From Oxalobacter sp. (lineage in GTDB: Bacteria; Pseudomonadota; Gammaproteobacteria; Burkholderiales; Burkholderiaceae_D), in assembly GCA_012512465.1 (NCBI GenBank), contig JAAZED010000333.1:1-5406 (forward strand): DNA of 5,406 bases, read 5' to 3'. Position numbers and translations under genes: made by a program. Positions 1 through 5,406 of this stretch are shown here, one piece after another (position 1 is the stretch's first letter; every line of letters begins with the position of its first letter). The notes beneath the pieces are model-generated. The model ran no database searches. It saw only the letters and a list, made by a program, of their open reading frames with translations, and was not told the DNA's origin.

Positions 1-1109
1 AAGAAAAGGTCCGTTCGGGTGACACCCTCGGTTCTTTGCTCACCCGCCTGGGAGTCGATGATGCCCCGGCGATCGCCTTCATCAAGTCAGATGACATCGC
101 CAGGGAAATGCTGCATCTCAAGGCCGGGAAAATTATTCAGGCAAAAACCGATAATGCCGGACAACTGCACTGGCTTTATATGTCGACAACGGACAAGGAC
201 GACATGCCATGTGACATCGTGGTCACACGCACTGACAGGGGATTTATCTCCTCCAATGACAATGCGGCAATTGAGCGCCGTGTCGAAATGCGTTCCGGCG
301 TGATTTATTCTTCCCTGTTCGCTGCGACGGATACGGCGGAAATCCCGGACATCATCACCAACAAACTGGTTGACATGTTCGCCACCAATATCGACTTCAG
401 TTCGGATCTGCGCCGTGGCGACCGTTTTAATGTCGTGTATGAATCCTACTGGCGTAACGGCACCTTCCTGCGTTCCGGTCGTATTCTTGCTGCTGAATTC
501 ATCAATGCCGGCAACATCTATCAGGCGGTCTGGTTTGATGGTATTGGCGCAAGACCCGGCGGCTACTACAGCTTCAACGGCAAGTCACAGAAAAAAGCCT
601 TCCTGAAATATCCGCTCGCATTTACGCGTGTTTCCTCCGCATTCTCCATGCGCAAACATCCCATCACCGGTTTGTGGAAGCAGCATAAAGGCATTGACTT
701 TGCCGCCCCGACCGGCACACCGATCCGTTCAGCTGCTGATGGCACCATCGAATTCATCGGCTGGCAAAACGGCTATGGCAACTTCATTGTTGTCAAACAC
801 TGGGGTGCCTATACAACAGCATATGGCCATATGAGCCGCTTTAACCCTGACATGAAAAAAGGCACCAAGGTCAAGCAGGGTGACGTCATTGGCTTTGTCG
901 GCTCAACCGGCATGAGCACAGGACCGCATCTGCATTATGAGTTCCGGATCAATGGGGTTCAGCGTGACCCGAGACAGATTGAAATGCCGAATATCCAGCC
1001 GCTGACTGCCAGTGAAATGGAGAAATTCCGGATTGTTGTTGCTGACATGCGCCACCGTTTCTCTCTGATGAACCCGGGTGGCAGTTACGAAAAAGTCGCC
1101 TCGAAATAA
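1..1109 (+). CDS. M23 family peptidoglycan DD-endopeptidase (MepM/Csd3-like), 5' end missing
   Basis: The gene is cut by the left edge. The frame is open from base 3, giving 368 visible residues; the TTG at 36 is internal, because the codons before it (VRSGDTLGSLL) belong to a LysM/OapA-like domain. The order fits the MepM/Csd3 type: a LysM-like segment, a central Csd3-like domain (visible residues about 95-200), then a C-terminal LytM/M23 domain (about 205-325). The zinc site is intact: HKGID gives H228 and D232, and HLHYE gives H311, with H276 in YGHM as a further active-site His. The family cleaves D-Ala-mDAP cross-links in the periplasm. A signal peptide or membrane anchor would lie upstream of the window and cannot be seen. 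The stop lies 2 bases before anmK, so the two are probably cotranscribed in a cell-wall turnover unit. The M23 call is very sure; the exact cross-link specificity is inferred. Confidence 0.95.
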   Translation, partial: EKVRSGDTLGSLLTRLGVDDAPAIAFIKSDDIAREMLHLKAGKIIQAKTDNAGQLHWLYMSTTDKDDMPCDIVVTRTDRGFISSNDNAAIERRVEMRSGVIYSSLFAATDTAEIPDIITNKLVDMFATNIDFSSDLRRGDRFNVVYESYWRNGTFLRSGRILAAEFINAGNIYQAVWFDGIGARPGGYYSFNGKSQKKAFLKYPLAFTRVSSAFSMRKHPITGLWKQHKGIDFAAPTGTPIRSAADGTIEFIGWQNGYGNFIVVKHWGAYTTAYGHMSRFNPDMKKGTKVKQGDVIGFVGSTGMSTGPHLHYEFRINGVQRDPRQIEMPNIQPLTASEMEKFRIVVADMRHRFSLMNPGGSYEKVASK

Positions 1110-1111
1110 CA

Positions 1112-2311
1112 TTGCCCAGCCAAGACACTTCCGGCCGTCTTTATATCGGCCTCATGACAGGCACCAGCATGGATGGTGTCGATGGGGTGCTTGTTGAAAT
1201 TCCGGATAATTACACGGGTGGGTTTCTCCCGCTGACGAGTGCGGCGCATATCCCTTTTAACGAGGATCTGCGCCGTCTTTTAATGTCCCTGCAACTGCCC
1301 AGCGACAATGAAATCGAGCGGGAAGCGCTTGTTGCCAATGATCTGGCAAACATTTACGCCCGCTGTGTTTTCCGGCTGCTCGAGCAGTCATGCCTCACGC
1401 CCGGTTTTGTCACCGCTATCGGCGTGCACGGACAAACCATCCGTCATCGCCCTGAACTGGGCTATACCCGGCAAACCAATAACCCCGCGCTTTTGGCGGA
1501 ACTCACCGGCATTGATGTCATTGCGGACTTCCGTTCACGTGATCTGGCCGCAGGCGGCCAGGGAGCCCCGCTGGTTCCGGCTTTTCATCATGCCCTGTTT
1601 GGCAACAGCGGCAACTCCTGTGTGGTCGTCAATATCGGAGGCATTGCCAATATCAGCATATTGACACGGGATCGCAAAACAATCGGTTTTGACACCGGGC
1701 CTGGCAATGTCCTTTTAGATGCCTGGATCGCAAAATACCAGGGCCTGCTTTATGATGAAAACGGCCAATGGGCCGCCAGCGGCGAACCTGACAGCGAATT
1801 GTTGGCCGTTATGCTGAAAGAACCTTTCCTGTCACTCCCTCCACCCAAAAGCACAGGGCGGGACCTGTTCAATGAGGAATGGGTAGAAGCAAAACTGGCT
1901 TCCGCATTGGAATTTACCGTTCTGTCTCCAGTCGATATCCAGGCAACACTGGCTGCCTTTACCATCACGACCATCGCAGACGCCATCACCCGCTATGCGC
2001 CTGATGCCGATAAAATCTTTATCTGCGGTGGCGGTGCCAGAAACACCCATCTTGTCAGCGGACTTGAGGCTGCGCTGGAAAAACCGATGCCTGACACTGA
2101 CGTTGTCACCAGCGAAGTCATCGGCATTGACCCAACCCATATTGAAGGACTGGCTTTCGCATGGCTGGCCCATCGTTTCACCAACCCCCTTCCCGGCAAC
2201 CTGCCAGGCGTCACCGGCGCACATGGCCCGCGTATCTTAGGCGCATTGTATCCGGGCATGATGGATAAAGACGTGACCGCTTTTTTCGGGAAAACCGGAG
2301 CTGCTGAATGA
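1112..2311 (+). CDS. anmK: Anhydro-N-acetylmuramic acid kinase
   Basis: AnmK opens the 1,6-anhydro ring of anhydro-MurNAc and phosphorylates it with ATP to MurNAc-6-phosphate, a cytoplasmic step of cell-wall recycling. The 399-residue product carries the family motifs in order: [13 protein letters not shown] (13-25, ATP phosphate binding), [11 protein letters not shown] (104-114), [15 protein letters not shown] (139-153), [10 protein letters not shown] (173-182), GFDTGPGN (192-199, with D194 matching the catalytic base of the E. coli enzyme), GRDLFNEEW (249-257), [10 protein letters not shown] (275-284) and ICGGGARN (304-311). E. coli AnmK is about 369 residues; the excess is mostly a C-terminal tail of about 18 after ILGALYP. 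The TTG start was chosen because this frame has no ATG or GTG between the upstream stop (1043-1045) and base 1112, while the next ATG lies inside the ATP motif. No good Shine-Dalgarno precedes it, so coupling to the upstream gene is likely. It overlaps dtd by 4 bases. Confidence 0.97.
   Translation: MPSQDTSGRLYIGLMTGTSMDGVDGVLVEIPDNYTGGFLPLTSAAHIPFNEDLRRLLMSLQLPSDNEIEREALVANDLANIYARCVFRLLEQSCLTPGFVTAIGVHGQTIRHRPELGYTRQTNNPALLAELTGIDVIADFRSRDLAAGGQGAPLVPAFHHALFGNSGNSCVVVNIGGIANISILTRDRKTIGFDTGPGNVLLDAWIAKYQGLLYDENGQWAASGEPDSELLAVMLKEPFLSLPPPKSTGRDLFNEEWVEAKLASALEFTVLSPVDIQATLAAFTITTIADAITRYAPDADKIFICGGGARNTHLVSGLEAALEKPMPDTDVVTSEVIGIDPTHIEGLAFAWLAHRFTNPLPGNLPGVTGAHGPRILGALYPGMMDKDVTAFFGKTGAAE
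2297..2300 (+). promoter_or_regulatory. Shine-Dalgarno of dtd inside the anmK 3' end
   Basis: A GGAG lies 7 bases before the dtd ATG, within the last codons of anmK. It supports the ATG at 2308 over any later start and suggests dtd can recruit ribosomes as well as receive them through the ATGA overlap. Confidence 0.65.
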
Positions 2312-2766
2312 TCGCGCTGCTTCAGCGTGTCAGCCGTGCACAGGTTGTTGTAGAGGAGGAAATTGTTGGCCGTATCGGAAAAGGCCTGCTTGTCCTTCTT
2401 TGCGCAGAACGCGGCGATACCGAAAAAGAAGCGGATGCCCTGTTGAACCGCCTGGTGAATTACCGGGTTTTCAATGACAGTGACGGCAAGATGAACCTGT
2501 CGCTTGATACCGTTAAAGGCGATCTGCTGTTGGTTCCCCAATTCACCCTGGCGGCCAATACCCGATCCGGAACCCGCCCCTCCTTTTCTGCTGCCGCATC
2601 ACCGGATATCGGGCAACGCCTCTTTGACTATTTTACCCGCCAGGCCAAAGCAACAGTCTCTCACGTTCAGACGGGCCGATTTGGCGCCCATATGGAAGTT
2701 GAACTGGTCAATGACGGACCGGTTACCATCTGGCTGCATACACCACCGGCTGATACCCCGGCTTAG
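2308..2766 (+). CDS. dtd: D-aminoacyl-tRNA deacylase (DTD)
   Basis: Dtd hydrolyses D-amino acids (and misattached glycine) from tRNA in the cytoplasm, protecting translation. The 152-residue product starts [11 protein letters not shown], like E. coli Dtd (145 residues), and is collinear with it. It has KMNL (61-64), the RPSF segment (90-93) and the Gly-cisPro motif NDGPVT (135-140; G137-P138) that gives chiral selectivity. The usual SQFTL signature reads PQFTL here: position 77, Ser in E. coli, is Pro, while Q78 and T80 are kept. The start ATG sits in an ATGA overlap with the anmK stop, and a GGAG (2297-2300) lies 7 bases upstream, so translation is probably both coupled and directly initiated. 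The last residues (HTPPADTPA) extend past the normal C-terminus. The family call is secure; activity with the Pro77 change is untested. Confidence 0.96.
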   Translation: MIALLQRVSRAQVVVEEEIVGRIGKGLLVLLCAERGDTEKEADALLNRLVNYRVFNDSDGKMNLSLDTVKGDLLLVPQFTLAANTRSGTRPSFSAAASPDIGQRLFDYFTRQAKATVSHVQTGRFGAHMEVELVNDGPVTIWLHTPPADTPA

Positions 2767-2815
2767 GGTCAGGACTCATTAATTTGCGCAAACTGTGCGA
2801 AAAGCCGCCTTCATC

Positions 2816-2840
2816 TGGCAAAATAGCAGGACATTATGAT
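2816..2840 (+). promoter_or_regulatory. Candidate promoter -10 elements for the PEBP gene
   Basis: Two candidates are visible. TGGCAAAAT (2816-2824) is an extended -10 (TGn plus CAAAAT) and resembles the element before dusB. TATGAT (2835-2840) is one base from the sigma70 consensus TATAAT. Neither has a convincing TTGACA-like -35 at 16-18 bases. I cannot decide between them, and the gene may be served partly by read-through. Confidence 0.35.
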
Positions 2841-2856
2841 AAAAACGACCAGACAC

Positions 2857-2862
2857 AGGAGG
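2857..2862 (+). promoter_or_regulatory. Strong Shine-Dalgarno of the PEBP gene
   Basis: A perfect AGGAGG ends 4 bases before the ATG at 2867. It fixes that start codon and is the best ribosome binding site in the window, suggesting efficient independent translation of this gene. Confidence 0.85.
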
Positions 2863-2866
2863 ACGC

Positions 2867-3502
2867 ATGAAAATATGGAGTGATTCTTTCAAGGACAATC
2901 AGGCCATCCCCCCGCAATATGCTTTCGGCTTGATCGACCCCAAAACACATGTTGCGCTGTCAGACAACCGCAATCCGCACCTGGCCTGGAGTGATGTGCC
3001 GGCAGGGACTAAATCACTGGCCATCATCTGTCATGACTATGATGTTCCTTCCAGGGGAGATGACGTCAATCAGGAAGGCAAAAAAGTGCCGGCAGACCTT
3101 CCACGGGTCGATTTTTACCACTGGCTCCTGATTGATCTGCCGCCGACAGTGCAATCTGTAGGTGATGGTGAATTTTCCAGCAGTGTCACCCCCCGCGGAA
3201 AAAGCGGTCCGGCGACATTGCATGGCGCACGCCAGGGTATCAATGACTACAGCCCCTGGTTTGCCGGCGACAAGGATATGTCCGGCGACTATTACGGCTA
3301 TGATGGCCCCTGCCCCCCGTGGAATGACACCATTCCCCATCATTATGTGTTTACGGTGTATGCCCTTGATATCGACAGGCTGGCTGTCGAAGACAAATTC
3401 ACCGGACCGGATATGATGGCGGCAATGGAAGGGCACATTCTGGGCAAAGCCAGTATTACCGGCGTTTATACACTCAATCCGGAGCTGGCTGACACCATCT
3501 GA
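2867..3502 (+). CDS. YbhB/YbcL family Raf-kinase-inhibitor-like protein (PEBP fold)
   Basis: This is a bacterial member of the phosphatidylethanolamine-binding protein family, a small beta-rich fold with an anion or ligand pocket. Its cellular role is poorly defined, so no specific function is claimed. Conserved pieces are NPHLAWSDVPAGTKS (36-50), the pocket motif HDYDVP (56-61), FYHWLLIDLP (83-92), GYDGPCPP (144-151) and HHYVFTVYALD (158-168). The product is 211 residues against about 158 for E. coli YbhB. The surplus lies mainly in two insertions, about residues 62-81 and 112-142, and resembles a longer variant I associate with betaproteobacteria. There is no signal peptide, so it should be cytosolic. 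The start follows AGGAGG at ideal spacing. The histidine phosphatase gene starts 12 bases after its stop, which suggests cotranscription. Confidence 0.93.
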   Translation: MKIWSDSFKDNQAIPPQYAFGLIDPKTHVALSDNRNPHLAWSDVPAGTKSLAIICHDYDVPSRGDDVNQEGKKVPADLPRVDFYHWLLIDLPPTVQSVGDGEFSSSVTPRGKSGPATLHGARQGINDYSPWFAGDKDMSGDYYGYDGPCPPWNDTIPHHYVFTVYALDIDRLAVEDKFTGPDMMAAMEGHILGKASITGVYTLNPELADTI

Positions 3503-3514
3503 GTCTTTGGCAAC

Positions 3515-4177
3515 ATGATGCAATCAACAGAAGTACTGATCATCCGTCACGGGCAGACAGACTGGAATGCAACCAAACGCCTGCAAGGGCACAGCGATAC
3601 GCCTTTAAACGAGAAAGGAATCGGGCAGGCACTTGCGCTTGCCGACACCTTAAGGGAAGAAAAGCTGGAGGCCATTTTTTCAAGTGACCTCCAGCGCGCC
3701 CTGCGAACGGCAGAAGAAATTGCAAAATGGCACAATCTGCCTGTCACAGTTGATCCGGCATTCCGTGAACGCTCTTATGGTGCCTTTGAAGGCTTGAGCC
3801 GTGATGAGATCAAAACGCGCTATCCCGAATCCCATGCCGCCTGGTATGCTGCTGATCCGGATCATGTTTTTCCGCCGGGAGAGCGGATTGCCGAAAGCAT
3901 CCGTGCTTTTCACCATCGGGCCATTGAAGCAATCCAGCGGATCGCCCGGCCTTATGCCAGTAAAAAAATTGTGCTCATCGCCCACTTCGGCATCATAGAG
4001 TCCGCCTATCGCGTGGCTCATGACATGCCGCTCGAAGTCAGAAGCCGGGTACCTGTGTTAAACACCAGCATCAACCGTTTCAGGGTTTGTGAAAACCGCA
4101 TAGAACTCATTGCGTGGGGAGATGATGGACATCTTGAGCCACAGAAAAAACCGGTTGATTACCTCAAACATTTCTGA
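3515..4177 (+). CDS. Histidine phosphatase family protein (GpmB/phosphoglycerate mutase-like)
   Basis: This is a branch-1 histidine phosphatase, a family that works through a phospho-histidine. The 220-residue product has the RHG motif IIRHGQTDWN (R11, nucleophile H12), the SSDLQRALRTAE segment with R61, E85 in FRERSYGAFEG (probable acid), and the second His H157 in LIAHFGII. Length and layout match E. coli GpmB (about 215), but GpmB-like proteins are mostly phosphatases of uncertain substrate rather than true mutases, so I give no symbol. The second-His motif usually reads HGG; here the residue after H157 is Phe. The ATG at 3515 is followed at once by another ATG at 3518, and neither has a clear Shine-Dalgarno. 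The gap to the PEBP stop is 12 bases, so coupling is plausible. The family is sure; the substrate is unknown. Confidence 0.94.
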   Translation: MMQSTEVLIIRHGQTDWNATKRLQGHSDTPLNEKGIGQALALADTLREEKLEAIFSSDLQRALRTAEEIAKWHNLPVTVDPAFRERSYGAFEGLSRDEIKTRYPESHAAWYAADPDHVFPPGERIAESIRAFHHRAIEAIQRIARPYASKKIVLIAHFGIIESAYRVAHDMPLEVRSRVPVLNTSINRFRVCENRIELIAWGDDGHLEPQKKPVDYLKHF

Positions 4178-4248
4178 TCTGTCATTTTTTCGGGATGTCT
4201 CCGGCATACCGGCTTTGGTAAAATAGCGCTTTTTTTGACTTTCACGCC
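4178..4248 (+). other. 71-base spacer and dusB-fis leader
   Basis: The spacer holds a T6 run (4184-4189), a short CCGG-CATA-CCGG inverted repeat (4201-4212) that is too small and badly placed to call a terminator, an extended -10 element, and a T7 tract (4230-4236) before the dusB ATG. No Shine-Dalgarno is visible in front of dusB. Confidence 0.6.
4216..4224 (+). promoter_or_regulatory. Extended -10 promoter candidate for dusB-fis
   Basis: TGGTAAAAT combines a TGn extension with TAAAAT, one base from TATAAT. No good -35 is seen at the usual distance, as is allowed for extended -10 promoters. The bases after it (AGCGCT) are G+C-rich, the kind of discriminator associated with stringently controlled promoters such as E. 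coli dusB-fis. Transcription would start near 4231, leaving a leader of about 18 bases. Confidence 0.55.
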
Positions 4249-5292
4249 ATGCAGCTCGGTCCTTATACCCTGCCCAATAATGTTTTTGTTGCGCCTATGG
4301 CTGGTGTAACAGACCGCCCTTTTCGCCAACTGTGCCGGCAGCTTGGCGCGGGATATGCCGTCTCCGAAATGGTCGCAGCCAATCCGGCACTCTGGCAGAC
4401 CCAAAAAAGCAGGAAACGGATGGCGCATCAGGATGAAGCTGCGCCACGCGCCATCCAGATCACCGGTGCCGATCCGGAAATGATGGCTGAGTGCGCACGC
4501 CACAATGTCGGGCTGGGCGCCCAGATTGTTGATATCAACATGGGCTGTCCGGTAAAAAAAGTCTGCAACAACTGGTGTGGCTCTGCCCTCCTGCAGGATG
4601 AAAAGCGCGTGGCAGACATACTCCATGCTGTTGTCAATGCGGTTGATGTTCCGGTTACGCTCAAATACCGCACCGGCTGGAACCGTGAAAGCAAAAATGC
4701 ACTGACGATTGCAAGGATTGCCGAATCGGCAGGCATTGCCATGCTGACGCTCCATGGCCGTACCCGGGAAGATGCCTATCGGGGAGAGGCAGAATACGAA
4801 ACCATTGCACAGGTCAAGCAAACCGTATCCATTCCCGTGGTCGCCAATGGCGATATCGACTCACCGGAAAAAGCCCGAAAAGTACTGGAGACAACCAATG
4901 CGGATGCCATCATGATCGGGCGTGCGGCACAGGGACGCCCCTGGATATTTCGTGAGATTACCCATTATCTTCAAACCGGTGAACTGATGCCGGCACCCCG
5001 TGTCGAGGAAATTCGCCGGTTGATGCACCAGCATTTACTGGATCACTACGCATTTCACGGTGAAATAATCGGTGTCCGGAGTGCCAGAAAGCACATTGGA
5101 TGGTATATTAATAGTCTTCCCGGTTCGGATGTATTCAAACAACACATTAACCAGATTGATTCCTGTGAGGAGCAACTCAGGCGTGTTGATGTTTTTTTTG
5201 AATCACAGCTCGAACATGGTGAAAGATTACACTACAGGAACCAAACGCAAGAATCGCTTAGCCCTGACGCCGATTTCTCGCAAACTCAATAA
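4249..5292 (+). CDS. dusB: tRNA-dihydrouridine synthase B
   Basis: DusB reduces specific uridines in the tRNA D-loop to dihydrouridine with FMN and NADPH. The product has 347 residues against 321 in E. coli. It begins with the FMN-barrel segment VAPMAGVTDRPFR (14-26) and has INMGCP (96-101) with catalytic C100, LKYRTGW (138-144; K139 contacts FMN in the family), LTLHGRTR (166-173), VANGDI (198-203), IGRAAQGRPWIF (223-234, FMN phosphate site), and a C-terminal tRNA-binding helical part. C106 and C110 lie close after C100; E. coli has Asn and Ala there. After about residue 321 comes a polar tail of 26 residues beyond the usual end. The ATG at 4249 is the only possible start, since a stop (4219-4221) closes the frame upstream. 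fis starts 7 bases after its stop, the classic dusB-fis operon, which also marks this paralogue as DusB. Confidence 0.97.
   Translation: MQLGPYTLPNNVFVAPMAGVTDRPFRQLCRQLGAGYAVSEMVAANPALWQTQKSRKRMAHQDEAAPRAIQITGADPEMMAECARHNVGLGAQIVDINMGCPVKKVCNNWCGSALLQDEKRVADILHAVVNAVDVPVTLKYRTGWNRESKNALTIARIAESAGIAMLTLHGRTREDAYRGEAEYETIAQVKQTVSIPVVANGDIDSPEKARKVLETTNADAIMIGRAAQGRPWIFREITHYLQTGELMPAPRVEEIRRLMHQHLLDHYAFHGEIIGVRSARKHIGWYINSLPGSDVFKQHINQIDSCEEQLRRVDVFFESQLEHGERLHYRNQTQESLSPDADFSQTQ
5188..5240 (+). promoter_or_regulatory. A/T-rich segment in dusB upstream of fis, possible translation enhancer
   Basis: A T8 run (5192-5199) followed by an A/T-rich stretch lies about 60-110 bases before the fis ATG, inside the dusB 3' end. 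In E. coli, strong fis translation depends on an upstream AU-rich element in dusB. The position here is similar, but the functional link is inference. Confidence 0.3.
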
Positions 5293-5299
5293 GACAAAA

Positions 5300-5406
5300 A
5301 TGAGCAAAGAGCAAATTCAGGAAGCCATCTCAAAAAGTCTGCAGGATTATTTCAATGTTTTGGATGGGCAAAAACCAACCGGTATCTATGACATGATCAT
5401 GCACAC
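5300..5406 (+). CDS. fis: Fis family DNA-binding nucleoid protein, 3' end missing
   Basis: Fis bends DNA, organises the nucleoid and activates rRNA and other growth-related promoters as a homodimer. Only 35 residues are visible (MSKEQIQEAI through YDMIMH). They match the N-terminal helix region of short betaproteobacterial Fis proteins of about 77 residues (a start, a SLxxYFxxLDG motif at 14-23, then YDM at 30-32). The C-terminal helix-turn-helix lies beyond the window. Its position 7 bases after dusB is the strongest support. The ATG at 5300 fits the usual family start, although only a weak A-rich AAGA precedes it. The same frame is open upstream to 5069 with in-frame ATGs at 5129, 5189 and 5216, so a longer form cannot be excluded from sequence alone. 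Confidence 0.9.
   Translation, partial: MSKEQIQEAISKSLQDYFNVLDGQKPTGIYDMIMH

Larger units (their letters stand above)
2767..2866 (+). other. 100-base spacer between dtd and the PEBP gene
   Basis: The spacer separates two transcription units by position. It holds a perfect 10-base palindrome, TTTGCGCAAA (2783-2792), two candidate -10 elements and a strong Shine-Dalgarno. I see no hairpin followed by a T-run, so no intrinsic terminator for the upstream unit is evident and read-through from dtd is possible. Confidence 0.7.

Noticed and set aside
36..38. TTG as start of the M23 peptidase gene
   Set aside because: The frame is open to the window edge, and the residues before it continue a LysM-like motif, so the true start lies upstream of the window.
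1993..2541. 182-codon open frame on the minus strand
   Set aside because: It lies antisense to anmK and dtd, both with full family motifs. It shows no recognisable domain and is a codon-bias shadow.
3014..3523. 169-codon open frame on the minus strand
   Set aside because: It is antisense to the PEBP gene, which has intact family motifs and a strong ribosome site.
4184..4189. T6 run after the phosphatase stop as terminator tail
   Set aside because: No stem-loop is found directly upstream of it.
4201..4212. CCGG-CATA-CCGG hairpin as terminator after the phosphatase gene
   Set aside because: The stem is only 4 bases and no T-run follows directly; the nearby T7 tract lies after the -10 element.
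4159..4821. 220-codon open frame on the minus strand
   Set aside because: It is antisense to the phosphatase end and the first half of dusB. The cysteine- and arginine-scattered product has no recognisable motif, and the + strand genes explain the region fully.
1..5406. Mobile element, CRISPR array, toxin-antitoxin or defence system
   Set aside because: No transposase, integrase, repeat array or terminal inverted repeats are seen; every long coding stretch belongs to a known housekeeping family.

Overview
The window is a gene-dense piece of a proteobacterial core chromosome. All seven genes lie on the + strand: the 3' part of an M23 endopeptidase gene, anmK, dtd, a YbhB/YbcL-type PEBP gene, a GpmB-like histidine phosphatase gene, dusB, and the start of fis. 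Base composition looks moderate (a little above 50% G+C by eye). The dusB-fis pair and the protein character (short Fis starting MSKEQIQEAI, long YbhB variant, peptidase-anmK pairing) point to a betaproteobacterium. A moderate-GC member of Burkholderiales such as Oxalobacteraceae/Oxalobacter is my best guess; this is inference, not a database result.

Region 1 (1-2766) looks like one transcription unit. The peptidase gene ends 2 bases before the TTG start of anmK, and anmK overlaps dtd in an ATGA junction. The first two genes belong to cell-wall turnover: the M23 enzyme cuts peptidoglycan cross-bridges in the envelope, and AnmK returns the released anhydro-MurNAc sugar to metabolism in the cytoplasm. 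Dtd is a translation quality-control enzyme that removes D-amino acids from tRNA.

Region 2 (2767-4177) begins with a 100-base spacer holding possible promoter elements and the strongest Shine-Dalgarno in the window (AGGAGG). The PEBP gene follows, then the histidine phosphatase gene 12 bases later; they are probably cotranscribed.

Region 3 (4178-5406) begins with a 71-base spacer holding an extended -10 promoter candidate. dusB (tRNA dihydrouridine synthase) follows, and fis (nucleoid protein) starts 7 bases after the dusB stop and runs off the window. This is the widespread dusB-fis operon, in which a tRNA-modifying enzyme and a growth-phase DNA-bending protein share a transcript.

I see no mobile element, CRISPR array, RNA gene or defence system, and no clear sign of an undescribed system. 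The observations worth checking are small: a Ser-to-Pro change in the Dtd signature motif, a cysteine cluster at the DusB active site, a fis reading frame that stays open far into dusB, a T-rich element upstream of fis, and similar -10 elements in the two spacers.
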